Below are positions 23,004 to 32,921 of a stretch of DNA of 64,000 nucleotides, piece by piece (the first letter of the stretch is position 1; each line of letters begins with the position of its first letter). The DNA lies in the NCBI RefSeq assembly GCF_020379485.1, contig NC_063452.1, positions 39,248,208 to 39,312,207 of the forward strand, in the 5' to 3' direction. A program made the translations under genes and the position numbers. Source of the stretch: Brassica napus. Its lineage: Eukaryota > Streptophyta > Magnoliopsida > Brassicales > Brassicaceae. Below the pieces are notes generated by a model, which saw nothing but the letters and a program-made list of their open reading frames with translations, ran no database searches and had not been told where the DNA came from.

Positions 23004-24056
23004 GGACAGAAATTAGGTTCACCCCCTAGGGTGAACCTTTAAATTCACCCCATCATTTATGACCAATCAAATTAACACATAGATTACTAATTAAAAAATA
23101 TTAAATTAAATAAAAATAGCTACAAAAAATAAAAACGCTAATTTTAACGACGCTAACGTTTCCATCTAAACGCTAAACCCTAAATCTCAAATCCAAACCC
23201 CATACCCCAAATTCTAAACTCAAATCCAAACCCCTAAACCCAAACCCTATACCCTAAACCCTAATCCTAGACCCTAAATCCAAATTATATACCCTGAACC
23301 CAAAAACTAGACTATAAACCTAAACTCTATACCATAAACCCAAGTCCTAGACCCTAAACCCAAACCGTAAATCTTAAACCCAAATTATATATCCTAAACC
23401 CAAAACATTAACTATAAGTCCAAACGGCAAATCCTAAACCCAAACCGTAAATCCTAAACCCAAAATCTATACCCTAAACTCAAATCCTAGACCTAAAACC
23501 CAAAACTCAAAACCCAAACTTAGATGCTATAGGGTTTGGGTTAAGGTTTACGGTTTGGGTTTAGAGTCTAAGACTTGGGTTTAAGGTATAGGGTTTAGGT
23601 TTATAGTCTATTTTTTGGTTTTAAGGTATATAATTTGGGTTTAGGGTCTAGGATTAGGGTTTAGGATCTAGGATTAGAGTTTAAGGTTTACGGTTTAGGT
23701 TTAGGGTGTAGGACTTGGGTTTAGGGTATAGAGTTTAGGTTTATAGTCTAGTTTTTGGGTTTAGGGTATATAATTTGGGTTTAGGGTCTAGGATTAGGGT
23801 TTAGGGTATAGGGTTTGGGTTTAGGGATTTGGATTTGGGTTTAGAATTTAGGGTATAGGGTTTAGAATTTAAGATTTAGGGTTTAGGGTTTAGCCGGAAG
23901 CGTTAGCGTCGTTAAAATTAGCGTTTTTATTTTTTGTAGCTATTTTTTGTTTAATTTAATGTTTTTTAATTAATAATCTATGTGTCACTTTGATTGGTCA
24001 TAAATGATGAGGTGAATTTAAAGGTTCACCCTATGGGATGAATCTAAGTTCTGTCC
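23004..24056. mobile_element. Mutator-type foldback MITE with telomere-like arms
   Basis: TTTACAAAT at 22995-23003 is repeated exactly at 24057-24065, a 9-bp target duplication that is diagnostic of Mutator-like transposition. The element is almost entirely palindromic. Outer arms (about 23004-23165 and 23895-24056) start GGACAGAA and mirror one another. The inner arms carry CCCTAAA-like sequence on the left and TTTAGGG-like sequence on the right, meeting near 23525. It has no coding potential. Removing it with one target copy rejoins the Harbinger ORF1 frame at ICK-KFLEK. Confidence 0.92.
23174..23890. repeat. Degenerate telomere-like repeats in inverted arms
   Basis: From about 23174 to 23520 the plus strand has dozens of variants of CCCTAAACCCAAA, ACCCTATACC and CCTAGACC. 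From about 23525 to 23890 it has their complements (TTTAGGGTTTAGG, GGGTATAGGG). The unit length varies and perfect (CCCTAAA)n arrays are absent, so it is not a true interstitial telomere. Confidence 0.85.
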
Positions 24057-24480
24057 TTTACAAATACGCTCTCTCCCTACTTCTTTCGGTAACTTTTTTC
24101 TGTATCTAATTTTAGTCAACTCAATATCGAGAAGCTCCAAGAATATCCCAACATGCTCATATTCCCATATAATTTGTTTTTGTTTCTATAGTTATGTTAA
24201 AATTATTAAAATACTATAACTTCATATAAATTAAAATTTGACATATTAATTATAAAATTTACCTTACGTAATTTCGCCGCCGTCATCAGCACCAACACCA
24301 GCAACATCAACATTTTCATTATTAGACATCTTCATCCAAATAATAAACAAAAATTAGTAAACATTAAAATGTACTCTATTATTTAAAACAATTTATAAAG
24401 CTAATACAAGAAAAAAAATGAAAATATAATTTTCACATAAAGAAGAAGACAGAAAAACTGAACATAAGCTTATTGGTTTC

Positions 24481-24689
24481 CAGGGTCAGCTCAAGAGGGA
24501 GGGCCATCAGCTCAAGAGGGAGGGCCATCAGTGCAATGGCCTAGGGTCCATCCCAAATTCAAACAAATTTAGCTACAGAAAGAGCCCAATTTTTTTTTAT
24601 AGCAAGGGCCCTAAAATATTATTTTTAATTATTTATAATGAATTAAAAAAAATTGCCCATGGGCCCAATAAAAGTTTAAGCCGGTCATG
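24481..24689. mobile_element. hAT-type MITE (209 bp) with 8-bp target duplication
   Basis: TTGGTTTC at 24473-24480 is repeated at 24690-24697. The element begins CAGGGTCAGCTC and ends with the complement of CATGACCGGCTTAAAC, a degraded CAGGG-CCGGCTT hAT terminus. Near the left end a 21-bp unit (AGCTCAAGAGGGAGGGCCATC, in two parts AGCTCAAGAGG and GAGGGCCATC) is tandemly duplicated at about 24488-24529. There is no coding capacity. Confidence 0.85.
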
Positions 24690-24728
24690 TTGGTTTCTTC
24701 AAGAAAAAAAAATTAAATATATCTTTTG

Positions 24729-24997
24729 TGTTGTGAATGAAGAGGGGAACTTGTGTGTATTATTAGGTCGACCAACTGGTTTTTATATACATATGGTAAT
24801 GACGATCTAAGTACTGGATCGACATGAGATCGTACTTATCCTTAACTAGATAATGACTAGCAATACGTAAGATAAACACCAACTATAATGTAGATAAACA
24901 CAAGAGTAGATAGGCGCTAGTATGATCCTGCGGATGGGTTTGGCCCGTCTTGCTACACGGGCTGATAAATGGGTCGATCACTAAATGGTTTATAACA
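24729..24997 (-). repeat. Copia 3' LTR, preceded by a polypurine tract
   Basis: On the minus strand a tract AAGGGGGGGGG (25008-24998) is followed by TGTTATAAACC at 24997, the usual PPT-LTR junction. A TATATAAAAACC motif near 24780 is a plausible promoter. The outer end is put at the TG near 24729 and is approximate. Confidence 0.6.
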
Positions 24998-25153
24998 CCC
25001 CCCCCCTTGATCGACACATCCGGTCAAGGTTCATTCATGCTTTGGATGTTGCCACATTAAAACCTCTCTTGACAAACCCAAAACTCAATGTGGTACAAGA
25101 GAAAACAAGACAGGAAAAAGAGTACAACACATGAACTCCCCCTGATGAATGCA

Positions 25154-28100
25154 TCACCGAAGATCCTTCAGTCGACGCATGCCTATCTTCCATATGAGCT
25201 TCTTGAACATTGAGGTTGGTAGTGACTTGGTGAAGAGGTCGGCTGAATTCTCACTCGAACGGACTTGCAATACTTGGACCTCTCCTGCCTTCTGAAGCTC
25301 GTGTGTAAAGAAGAACTTAGGAAGAATATGTTTCGTCCTATCTCCTTTAATGTATCCATCCTTAAGTTGTGCGATGCATGCTTTGTTATCCTCGTATAGG
25401 ATGGTCGGTGGATCCTTTCCTTTGATCATACCACAAGTGGTACGAATATGCTATGTCATGGATCTCATCCATACACTCTCACGGCTGACTTCATGCATGG
25501 CTAATATTTCTGCGTGGTTAGAGGATGTGGCTGCCATGGTCTGCTTCATGGACTGCCAGGATATAGCTGTCCCACCGTGTGTAAAAACATAACCAGTCTG
25601 AGATCTAGCATAATGTGGATCAGAGAGATAACCTGCATCAGCAAAACCAACTAAATCTTCCTTAGATTTGTTAGTAAACATAAGACCCAAGTCTTTCGTT
25701 CCTTGTAGGTAACGAAGTATATGTTTAATCCCGTTCCAGTGCCTTTGGGTCGGACAGGAGCTGAACCTAGAAAGTAAGTTCACAGCAAAGCTGATGTCTG
25801 GTCGTGTGTGGCCAGCTAAATACATCAGAGCTCCTATGGCACTGAGATAAGGCACTTCGGGACCAAGGACTTCCTCATTTTTCTTCTTCGGACCAAATGG
25901 GTCAGTGTCCGGACCAAGACTTCTCACGACCATGGGGCTAGTCAATGAGTGAGACTGGTCCATATTAAATCTTTTGAGTACTTTTTCTGTATATGCCTTT
26001 TGATGCACAAGAATTCCATCTTTCATATACTCAAGTTGCAATCCCAAACAAAACTTTGTTTTTCCAAGATCTTTCATCTCGAATTCTTTCTTGAGATATT
26101 CAACAGTTTGAGAAATTTCTCCAGAGGTTCCTAGGATATTTAAATCATCTACATATACTGCAATGATTACAAAACTCTTATTGAACTTCTTTATGAATAT
26201 GCATGAGCAGATCTGGTCATTTTTGTATCCTTCTTTCAGGAGATATTCGGACAGTCTATTGTACCACATTCGACCTGATTGCTTTAATCCATAAAGAGAC
26301 TTGTTCAATCTGATACAATGTTGTTCTCGAGAACTCTCTTTGTTTTTCAATTCAATACCATCTGGAATTTTCATGTATATCTCATTATCCAGTGGACCAT
26401 ATAAGTAGGCAGTTACAACATCCATTAACCGCATATCAAGACCTTCTCTTACAGCCAGACTTATTAGAAATCTTAAGGTCGTAGCATCCACCACAGGGGA
26501 ATAAGTTTCCTCATAATCTATTCTTGGTCTTTGTGAGAATCCTTGTGCAACAAGTCGTGCTTTATATCTCACAACTTCTCCTTTCTCATTTCTTTTCTCA
26601 CAAAAAACCATTTGTATCCCACTGGTTTTATGTTGTGAGGTGTCCGGATGATCTGTCCAAACATTCCTCTCTTTTTCAGTGATTCTAACTCCACATTAAT
26701 GGCTTCTTTTCATTTCAACCAATCTGGTCGTTGCATACATTCTAGTATAGATGTGGGTTCTAGATCCTTATTATCCATCAATTCGACTGCTACATTATAA
26801 GCAAATATATCACTCATGTCGACATGTTTTCTGTTCCATTTCCTTCCAGACATGACATAATTTATTGAGATCTCATTATTGTCAGGAACTTCATTACCTT
26901 GATTCTTAGCGTCCCAAGTATCTTTTGGTGGTACGTGAGTTTCCTTTTCCATGTCTAGAGTTTCCACTTTGTCGGATTTTTTTGCACTCTTTCTTTTCCG
27001 AACTTCTTTGTCTTTGGAACCTACTGGTCTACCACGTTTCAATTGTGGTTTAGACGTAGTAGCAGCCTGATTATGTCCATCACGGACATCAAGTCTTATT
27101 GGTGCATTTGCAGCTGGTATGTATGACTTGGTTACTCTATTTGGGTCAGCAAAGGAATCTGGCAATCTGTTAGCTAGCTCTTGAAGATGTATAATCTTCC
27201 GGACTTCTAGGTCACAATCTCTAGTCCGAGGATCCTGCCATGTTAAGGATGTTTGATTCCATTTTATATCATGTACCAACTTACCATAATCTCCCCCTAA
27301 TGCTGGATACTGGGATTCATCAAAATGACAATCCGCGAACCTGGCCTTAAACAAATCACCTGTTGTTGGCTCTAGGTACTTAATAATAGAAGGGGAATCG
27401 TATCCCACATATACTCCCATCCTCCTCTGAGGTCCCATCTTTGTTCTCTGTGGTGGTGCTATAGGCACTTGGACGACACATCCAAAAACTCTTAGATGGG
27501 ATATATCTGGCTCATGACCCGTTAGTAGTTGGGATGGCAAGTATTTGTGCTCACTAGATGGCCTGATGCGAATTAGCTCAACTGCATGTAGTACTGCATG
27601 TCCCCAAGCTGATACTGGGAGTTTGGTATTCATTAAGAGTGGCCGGGAAATCAGCTGGATCCGTTTTATAAAGGATTCAGCCAGGCCATTCTGAGTATGG
27701 ACATGTGCTACAGAATGCTCCACACTTACCCCCATGGACATACAATAGTCATTAAAAGCTTGGGAAGTGAATTCACTTGCATTGTCTAGACGTATAGTCT
27801 TTAATGAAAAATCTGGAAAATGTGCTCTCAGTCTTATTATCTGAGCCAGCAATCTTGCAAGTGCTAGATTACGAGTTGATAGGAGACAAACATGTGACCA
27901 TCTTGTGGATGCATCAATCAGGACCATAAAATATCTAAATGTCCCACAGGGTGGGTGTATTGGTCCACAAATATCAACTTGTATTCTTTCTAGGAAATTT
28001 GTCACTTCCTTATTCACTTTGGTACGTGATGGCTTAGTAATTAGTTTCCCTTGTGAGCATGCTTCACATGTGATATTCTTAGGGATAACTCTTTTTGTTT

Positions 28101-28617
28101 TCAAACTGTGACCATTTGAATTTGATATGAGTTTTCGCATCATGTTCGAACCGGGGTGTCCCAGCCGATTGTGCCAAAGAGTGAACTCTTCTTTGAATTC
28201 TTTATTCAAGACGGCATTAGCCTCAACAAGACTGGTCTGGGCATAATAAAGACCAGTCCCACACGCAGGTATAGTCTCAAAGACTTTCTTATTGCCTTGG
28301 GTGATTTTATAAATCTGTAGGAATTCTTTACTTCCTTCACCCATTGTTTCGATGTGGAAACCATTCAGTCTTATATCTTTAAAGCTCAATAGACTTCTGT
28401 TTGAGCTAGGTGAGTACAAAGCATCTTCAATCTCAAGATGTGTACCTTTTGGCAATAAGATATTGGCGTGGCCATAGCCTTCAATTAAGCTAGCCGTGCC
28501 AGCTATAGTGGTGATGTTAGCTACCTTATGTGTGAGATGTATGAAAAATCGTTTGTCTCTCAAAATGGTGTGGCTGGTGCCACTGTCCACCACGATTGTA
28601 TCCATTCCATTTTTCAT
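25154..28617 (-). pseudogene. Copia pol: protease, integrase, reverse transcriptase, RNase H
   Basis: Protease begins near 28600 with VVDSGTSHTIL (DSG active site). Integrase has the HHCC finger (HNRLGHPG ... CEACSQGK, about 28100-28050) and catalytic residues in IQVDICGP, IRLDNASEF and GLAESF. Reverse transcriptase has the YVDD box in AVYVDDLNILG (near 26145), and RNase H ends with the SSENSADLFTKSLP motif near 25230. Lesions are a TGA at 26710-26712 replacing a conserved Trp, a one-base shift in a T run near 26605, and a TAG at 25451-25453 (SMT-stop-HIR). It is otherwise nearly full length, so this copy is young compared with the LINE. Confidence 0.92.
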
Positions 28618-28830
28618 TCTTTAAAAACAATAATCATAAGGTTAATGAACAATAAAATTTTCAGAGATGGTATCTTTAATGATCTAATTCTTAGGCATAT
28701 GAGAAATGAAAAAAAAAATTTATTCATTCATAAGGATAAAGTTAAATACAAAGCCAAACACTGATAAACAATCTTAAAGAACACCAAATCCAGGGAAAAC
28801 AAAAAAAAAACGATATGGAATTTTAATTCC

Positions 28831-29803
28831 TTATTTCAGTATGTCTGAAGTTTCAAACTCCATGTGATCAACTTTGTCTGACTCGTGCTGGTGATCCTGG
28901 ACGTCTTCCAAGTCATCATCATCATCACCATCATATCCCGGGTCTCGAACCATGTTAGCTTCCGGGTTTCTTTTTAAGCTCTCCATGTAAAGCTCACACA
29001 AATGCTTAGGAGTTCGGCAATTCTTTGCCCAATGATTACCCATACCACATCTGTGGCATCGATCAGCTTTGATCTGTGGTTTAAAAGACACACTACGGCC
29101 TCGGCCACGACCACGGCTAAAGCCAGGTGTGGTACCGCGACCACGTCCTCGCCCGTGTGCTTTAAAAAAACCACGACCTCGTCCTTGACTTCTTCCACGG
29201 TTTGGACCGGGGTGGTCATTGTGTTGGACAAGGTTACTCTCTTTCTTTGGCTCTATAGCCAGCTTAGAGATGTCGGGTAATGGAGCTGTACCAGGAGGTC
29301 TCATCTCACTGTTTTTCAATAACAGTTTGTTGTTAGCTTCAGCCAACAAGAGACATTCTATCAACTCATTATATGTGGCGAAATTCCTCTCTCTATACTG
29401 CTGTTGCAATACCATGTTGGTTTGAGGAAACAAGGAGAGAGTTTTATTAAGCATCTCTTCCTCGGTTACTTTTTCACCACATAACCTTAACAAGGACACA
29501 ATTCTGAACAGGACTGAGTTGTACTCGTCTACTGATTTGTAGTCCAAGAACCTTATGTGTTTCAAATCATATTGAGCCTTTGGAAGCAACACCGTTTTCT
29601 GGTGGTCATATCTTCGCTGTAAAGCGATCCAAAGGTCATATGGATTTTCCATGGTCATGTACTGAGTTTTCAAGTTCTCTTGGAGATGGTGGCGTATCAT
29701 GTAGATAGCTCTATACTTGTCTTTGTCACTGGAATTGTTGTCTTTGGTGATTGTGTCACCAAGATCTTTTGATCGCAGCATGATCTTTGCATCAAGCGCA
29801 CAT
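28831..29803 (-). pseudogene. Copia gag, N-terminally truncated
   Basis: The frame enters at about 29803 with ALDAKIMLRSKDLGDTI, the usual gag segment that should be preceded by about 30 more residues. Then come HHLQENLKTQYMTMENPYDL and YDHQKTVLLPKAQYD (UBN2/gag region), an Arg/Gly-rich stretch (about 29080-29180) and the zinc knuckle CHRCGMGNHWAKNC (near 29040). It ends in an acidic tail. A 213-bp spacer of noncoding appearance separates its stop from the protease frame, which might be an intron or a leader for separate translation. Confidence 0.88.
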
Positions 29804-29953
29804 ATCTACGAATTTGTTAACTAAAAAATCTTTTGTAACCTACCCAAATATCAGATTAATTGAATTTCGAGATATGTGATTTTACTTAACTAACGGAATA
29901 TATTCTCGAGAATTTTGGAATAGGATTTCCTAAACCATGACCTTGGAGTTTGT

Positions 29954-29964
29954 CTTATATATAT
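29954..29964 (+). promoter_or_regulatory. Probable TATA box of the Helitron RPA-like gene
   Basis: CTTATATATAT lies about 65 bp upstream of the ATG at 30026. A similar CTATATATAT lies about 60 bp upstream of the Helitron B ATG (near 42217). The shared spacing supports a promoter role but is not proof. Confidence 0.45.
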
Positions 29965-30025
29965 GTTGCGTTTTAGCCTCAAAGCAACCACAACACAATT
30001 TTTAGCATTCAACGATTCTCACAAC

Positions 30026-32289
30026 ATGTCCTCCAACCAAAAGATGGTTTACCTTGATGAGATTCGGCCATGGAAGACAGCTTGGTTGATTGAAGCCAAA
30101 GTGCTCCACACCTGGAAACCATCCAATGCCAGCTTTGGTGAGAGTTTGGAAATCGTCTTATCAGACAAAAAGGTAATAACAAAATTTACATGCTGTCACA
30201 TTTGTTTTGTACTAAATGCAAACGACTCATAAATTTTTTTAATATCGCAGGGCTGCAAGATCCATGCTACATGTAAGAAAAACTATCTGAAAACCTTGGG
30301 AGAAGAATTCAAAGTTGGTGAATGGAAGAAATTGTATAACTTTCAAGTGAGTGCAGCCTGCAAGCATTGCAGACCAACGCAGCACATGTACAAGATCACT
30401 TCATCAACCAGACGGTTATTAAACCCTCTGATTTCCAAAACGATGACATGTTTCTTTCATTAGCAGAATTTGATTCTGTTATGAGTGGAAAATTGGATAA
30501 CGATATCTTAATTGGTAAGTATATGTTTCTTTTTTTTTAACTAGACATTGTTGGACAAGCTATTGAAATCTCCGAGATTCAAACAATCAAATGTGTTGGA
30601 AAGGATAAAAAAAAGATTGAAATTCAACTGAGAGACATCAGGTGATCAATTCCATATCTGTTTTTTTCCCTTAAACTCTCCTTTAATTGTTTCAAGAATT
30701 AAATTTTCAGAATATTTGACCTTTTTATTGTAGTGATCAACGCATACCATGTTGTTTGTGGGGTAACTTTGCTGAAGATATGGAATCTCATAGAGAAGAA
30801 GCCCAATTTGGAGTTGTTGTATGTTTGATCCGCTTTGCGAAGATTGGGGCGTTTAGAGGTAAATTTAGAGTTTTATATTTATAGTATATTAAGAGGATTT
30901 ATTACTAATTTATTAAGAAAAATCTTAGGTAATCTCCAAGTCTCAAACTCATTTGATTCTTCGCAATTTGTGTTCAATCCTAACATAAAGGAAGCAAAGG
31001 ATTTAAGAGAAGCGTAAGATTTTAATAACCTTTTTAAAGTTATATAGAATACAATATATTTATGTACTAATTTAATCGAGTGACTAATTTTAATTTTTAT
31101 ACATTGTAGTTTCAAATTTAATGACAATTCTATGAGCATTGTTGAGACAAGTGAAGACGGGAAAGATATTGTTACTCAAGCCAACAGTGGGACTGGACAG
31201 AAACTATCCAATTGGAAAGAATACGAAGATAAAAAATTATCTGAGCTATTGGGTTGCACACAGGTTTTTCATTGTCTTTTCTACGCTTATTTTGCATTCA
31301 TTTGGGTAATATTGATGATTATTAATTACAGGTTGAGAAGTGCAAGGTTGTTGCTACAATCTATGCTATAGATACTGATTATGCATGGTATTATTTTGGA
31401 TGTGATCTGTGTCAACACAGGACTTATAAAGTCCTCCAGGAAGATATAAACCATGACACCATATCCACGCCCTTATTTTGGTGTGAAAAATGCAAACAGA
31501 ATGTGACAAATGTGGCACCAAAGTAATATTTCCTACTTATATGTTATATGTAGGTATACCAGTACGATCTTATTGTGTGATGTTACTATAGGTTTAGGCT
31601 TCATTTGATGGCTAAGGATGATACAGCTGAAGCAAAATTTGTACTTCTTGATTGGATTGCATGGCCAGTTATAGGAGTAAAAGCCGAAAATATTCTGAAT
31701 GGTTCTTTGGATGAGGTAATTTCTAGCGTATATCATTTAATTGGTGTACATGAATTTTTATCTTTTTCTCTAAATATTTATTTTTATGTTTGTTTGTTTC
31801 CTATAGGTTGAAGATCCTGAGTTATTGCCTGAGTGTAATACGGATCTCGTGGGAAAGACTTATAAGTTTGGTGTTACAATTGAAAAAGGTGCTGAGATTT
31901 TTAAGGTGCTTAAAGTCTGGTCAGTTTACAACACACTCATGGTTGATTCCCAGTCTGAAACCGCCTTGGAAAGGGAAACAATAGCTATCTCAGGCTCAGA
32001 GGTTATGTTCTGTAAATGAATTTTTAATACTTAGTAAAACTTTTAAGTTTATATTGGCATATTTGTAATATATTATTTCCATGTTTTTACTAAATATTTG
32101 TCTACTTTCTAGGTGTCTCTATTAACTTACAGTGATGAAAGCTCTAGCAAGATGACAACTCCTTCAAAGTGAACAGTTGATGACATTGTTGACATTCCAG
32201 ACAACACCTCGATATCAAAGATACGCCCTGTCAAAAGTATCAAGGTTGAGAAGATGACCAGTGAGGAGCTAAGCCTAAAGGAGAACTAA
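30026..32289 (+). pseudogene. Helitron-borne replication protein A 70-kDa-like subunit
   Basis: The gene has about nine exons with GT-AG introns. Exon 1 (MVYLDEIRPWKTAWLIEAKV) starts a DUF223/OB-fold domain typical of plant RPA1-like proteins. Later exons give the middle OB fold (KEAKDLREA, 31000 region) and the C-terminal zinc-ribbon OB fold with FGCDLC and FWCEKC (31400-31500). RPA binds single-stranded DNA, which would suit rolling-circle replication of the Helitron. Damage is light: a one-base shift in exon 2 near 30390 and a TGA at about 32170 replacing one codon before the last 39 residues. The last reading ends at a TAA at 32287-32289. It could be mistaken for a host gene, but it lies inside the Helitron next to RepHel. 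Confidence 0.8.
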
Positions 32290-32921
32290 ACTCTGCGTTT
32301 TTTAGTTCAACATTTATATTATTGATGTTTTTATTTTATTTTATTTAATAAGTGTTTACAAACACATGTGTTTTATGCTTTTGTTAGCCATGTTTGGGAT
32401 TTTTAAACAATATTTATATCGTGAGATTTTCTAATAAAAACTTCACTTTGTTCCATAGCACTATTGCTAGCATATTGTCTATATTTGTTTATGATTCGAT
32501 GACCAAGTTTCAAATTTGGATTTTTGAATAACAGAGAAATTTTGACACGTTAGTATCTAAGAGAAAGCTTGGAAAGAGATAGCTCACAGATGATTTTTTT
32601 GTATCATCACCATGAATTTAAGTTATACCATTATAAATGTACTGCCAGTGCATTAAAAACAATGAACTAACAAAATATGTTGGAAATAATTTTTAGTTTG
32701 TTAAAACATAATATTTTGATTGATAGTTAAGCTTTTTGTGTAACTCTTTTTTCATATAATGAAATTTATATCATTAAATACGCGGAACTATTTTAAACTA
32801 TAAGTAATCTTTTTAAAATCTATACTTAAGGTATTTAATATAAACAAAATAAGGGTTTTGCTGCAATTCGATAGAGTCAGATTAATAACCAACAAATCAT
32901 CCTAAGACAAATGACACAGGG

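Larger units (their letters stand above)
15098..24329 (-). mobile_element. PIF/Harbinger DNA transposon (coding extent), heavily nested
   Basis: Two minus-strand genes typical of this superfamily lie in order: a Myb/SANT-like ORF1 (24329 to 21811), then the DDE transposase (about 21705 to 15098). Both are interrupted by later insertions: a hAT MITE at 15425-15674, a three-LTR element at 16011-21103 and a foldback MITE at 23004-24056. The outer TIRs and the 3-bp target duplication were not identified, so only the coding span is given. Confidence 0.8.
21811..24329 (-). pseudogene. PIF/Harbinger ORF1 (Myb/SANT-like DNA-binding protein), split by a foldback MITE
   Basis: The ORF starts at ATG 24329 (MSNNENVDVAGVGADDGG). 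After an intron it reads IFLELLDIELTKIRYRKK and ERICK, is interrupted at the MITE, then continues at 23003 as KFLEKTGINLSWEPFKRKYD. This gives the Myb/SANT-like pattern in which an FL-x-L helix is followed by a basic stretch, an F-x-x-x-TG motif and a third helix. The motif EMDSEWWDD follows. An intron (about 22720-22815) separates EIQYAKKIRENEIPHIEL from it. The C-terminal part (22654-21811) is open apart from a one-base shift near 22320 in an A/T run. In PIF/Harbinger elements this protein helps the transposase bind the termini. It is broken by the 1-kb insertion and frameshifts. Confidence 0.75.
24729..29804 (-). mobile_element. Ty1/Copia retrotransposon, 5'-truncated
   Basis: The minus-strand order is gag, protease, integrase, reverse transcriptase, RNase H, polypurine tract and 3' LTR. 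Integrase lying upstream of RT defines Copia. The element stops at 29804, inside the N-terminal part of gag, exactly where the next Helitron begins with TC after A. The remaining gag start, primer-binding site and 5' LTR were not found on the far side of either Helitron. Confidence 0.85.

Noticed and set aside
23174..23890. Interstitial telomere
   Set aside because: No perfect (CCCTAAA)n run exists, orientation reverses at the centre, and the block lies inside an element with a 9-bp target duplication.
30026..32289. Host RPA1 gene
   Set aside because: It lies between a Helitron 5' end and a RepHel gene in the same orientation, has a frameshift and a premature stop, and has the short DUF223 form typical of Helitrons.
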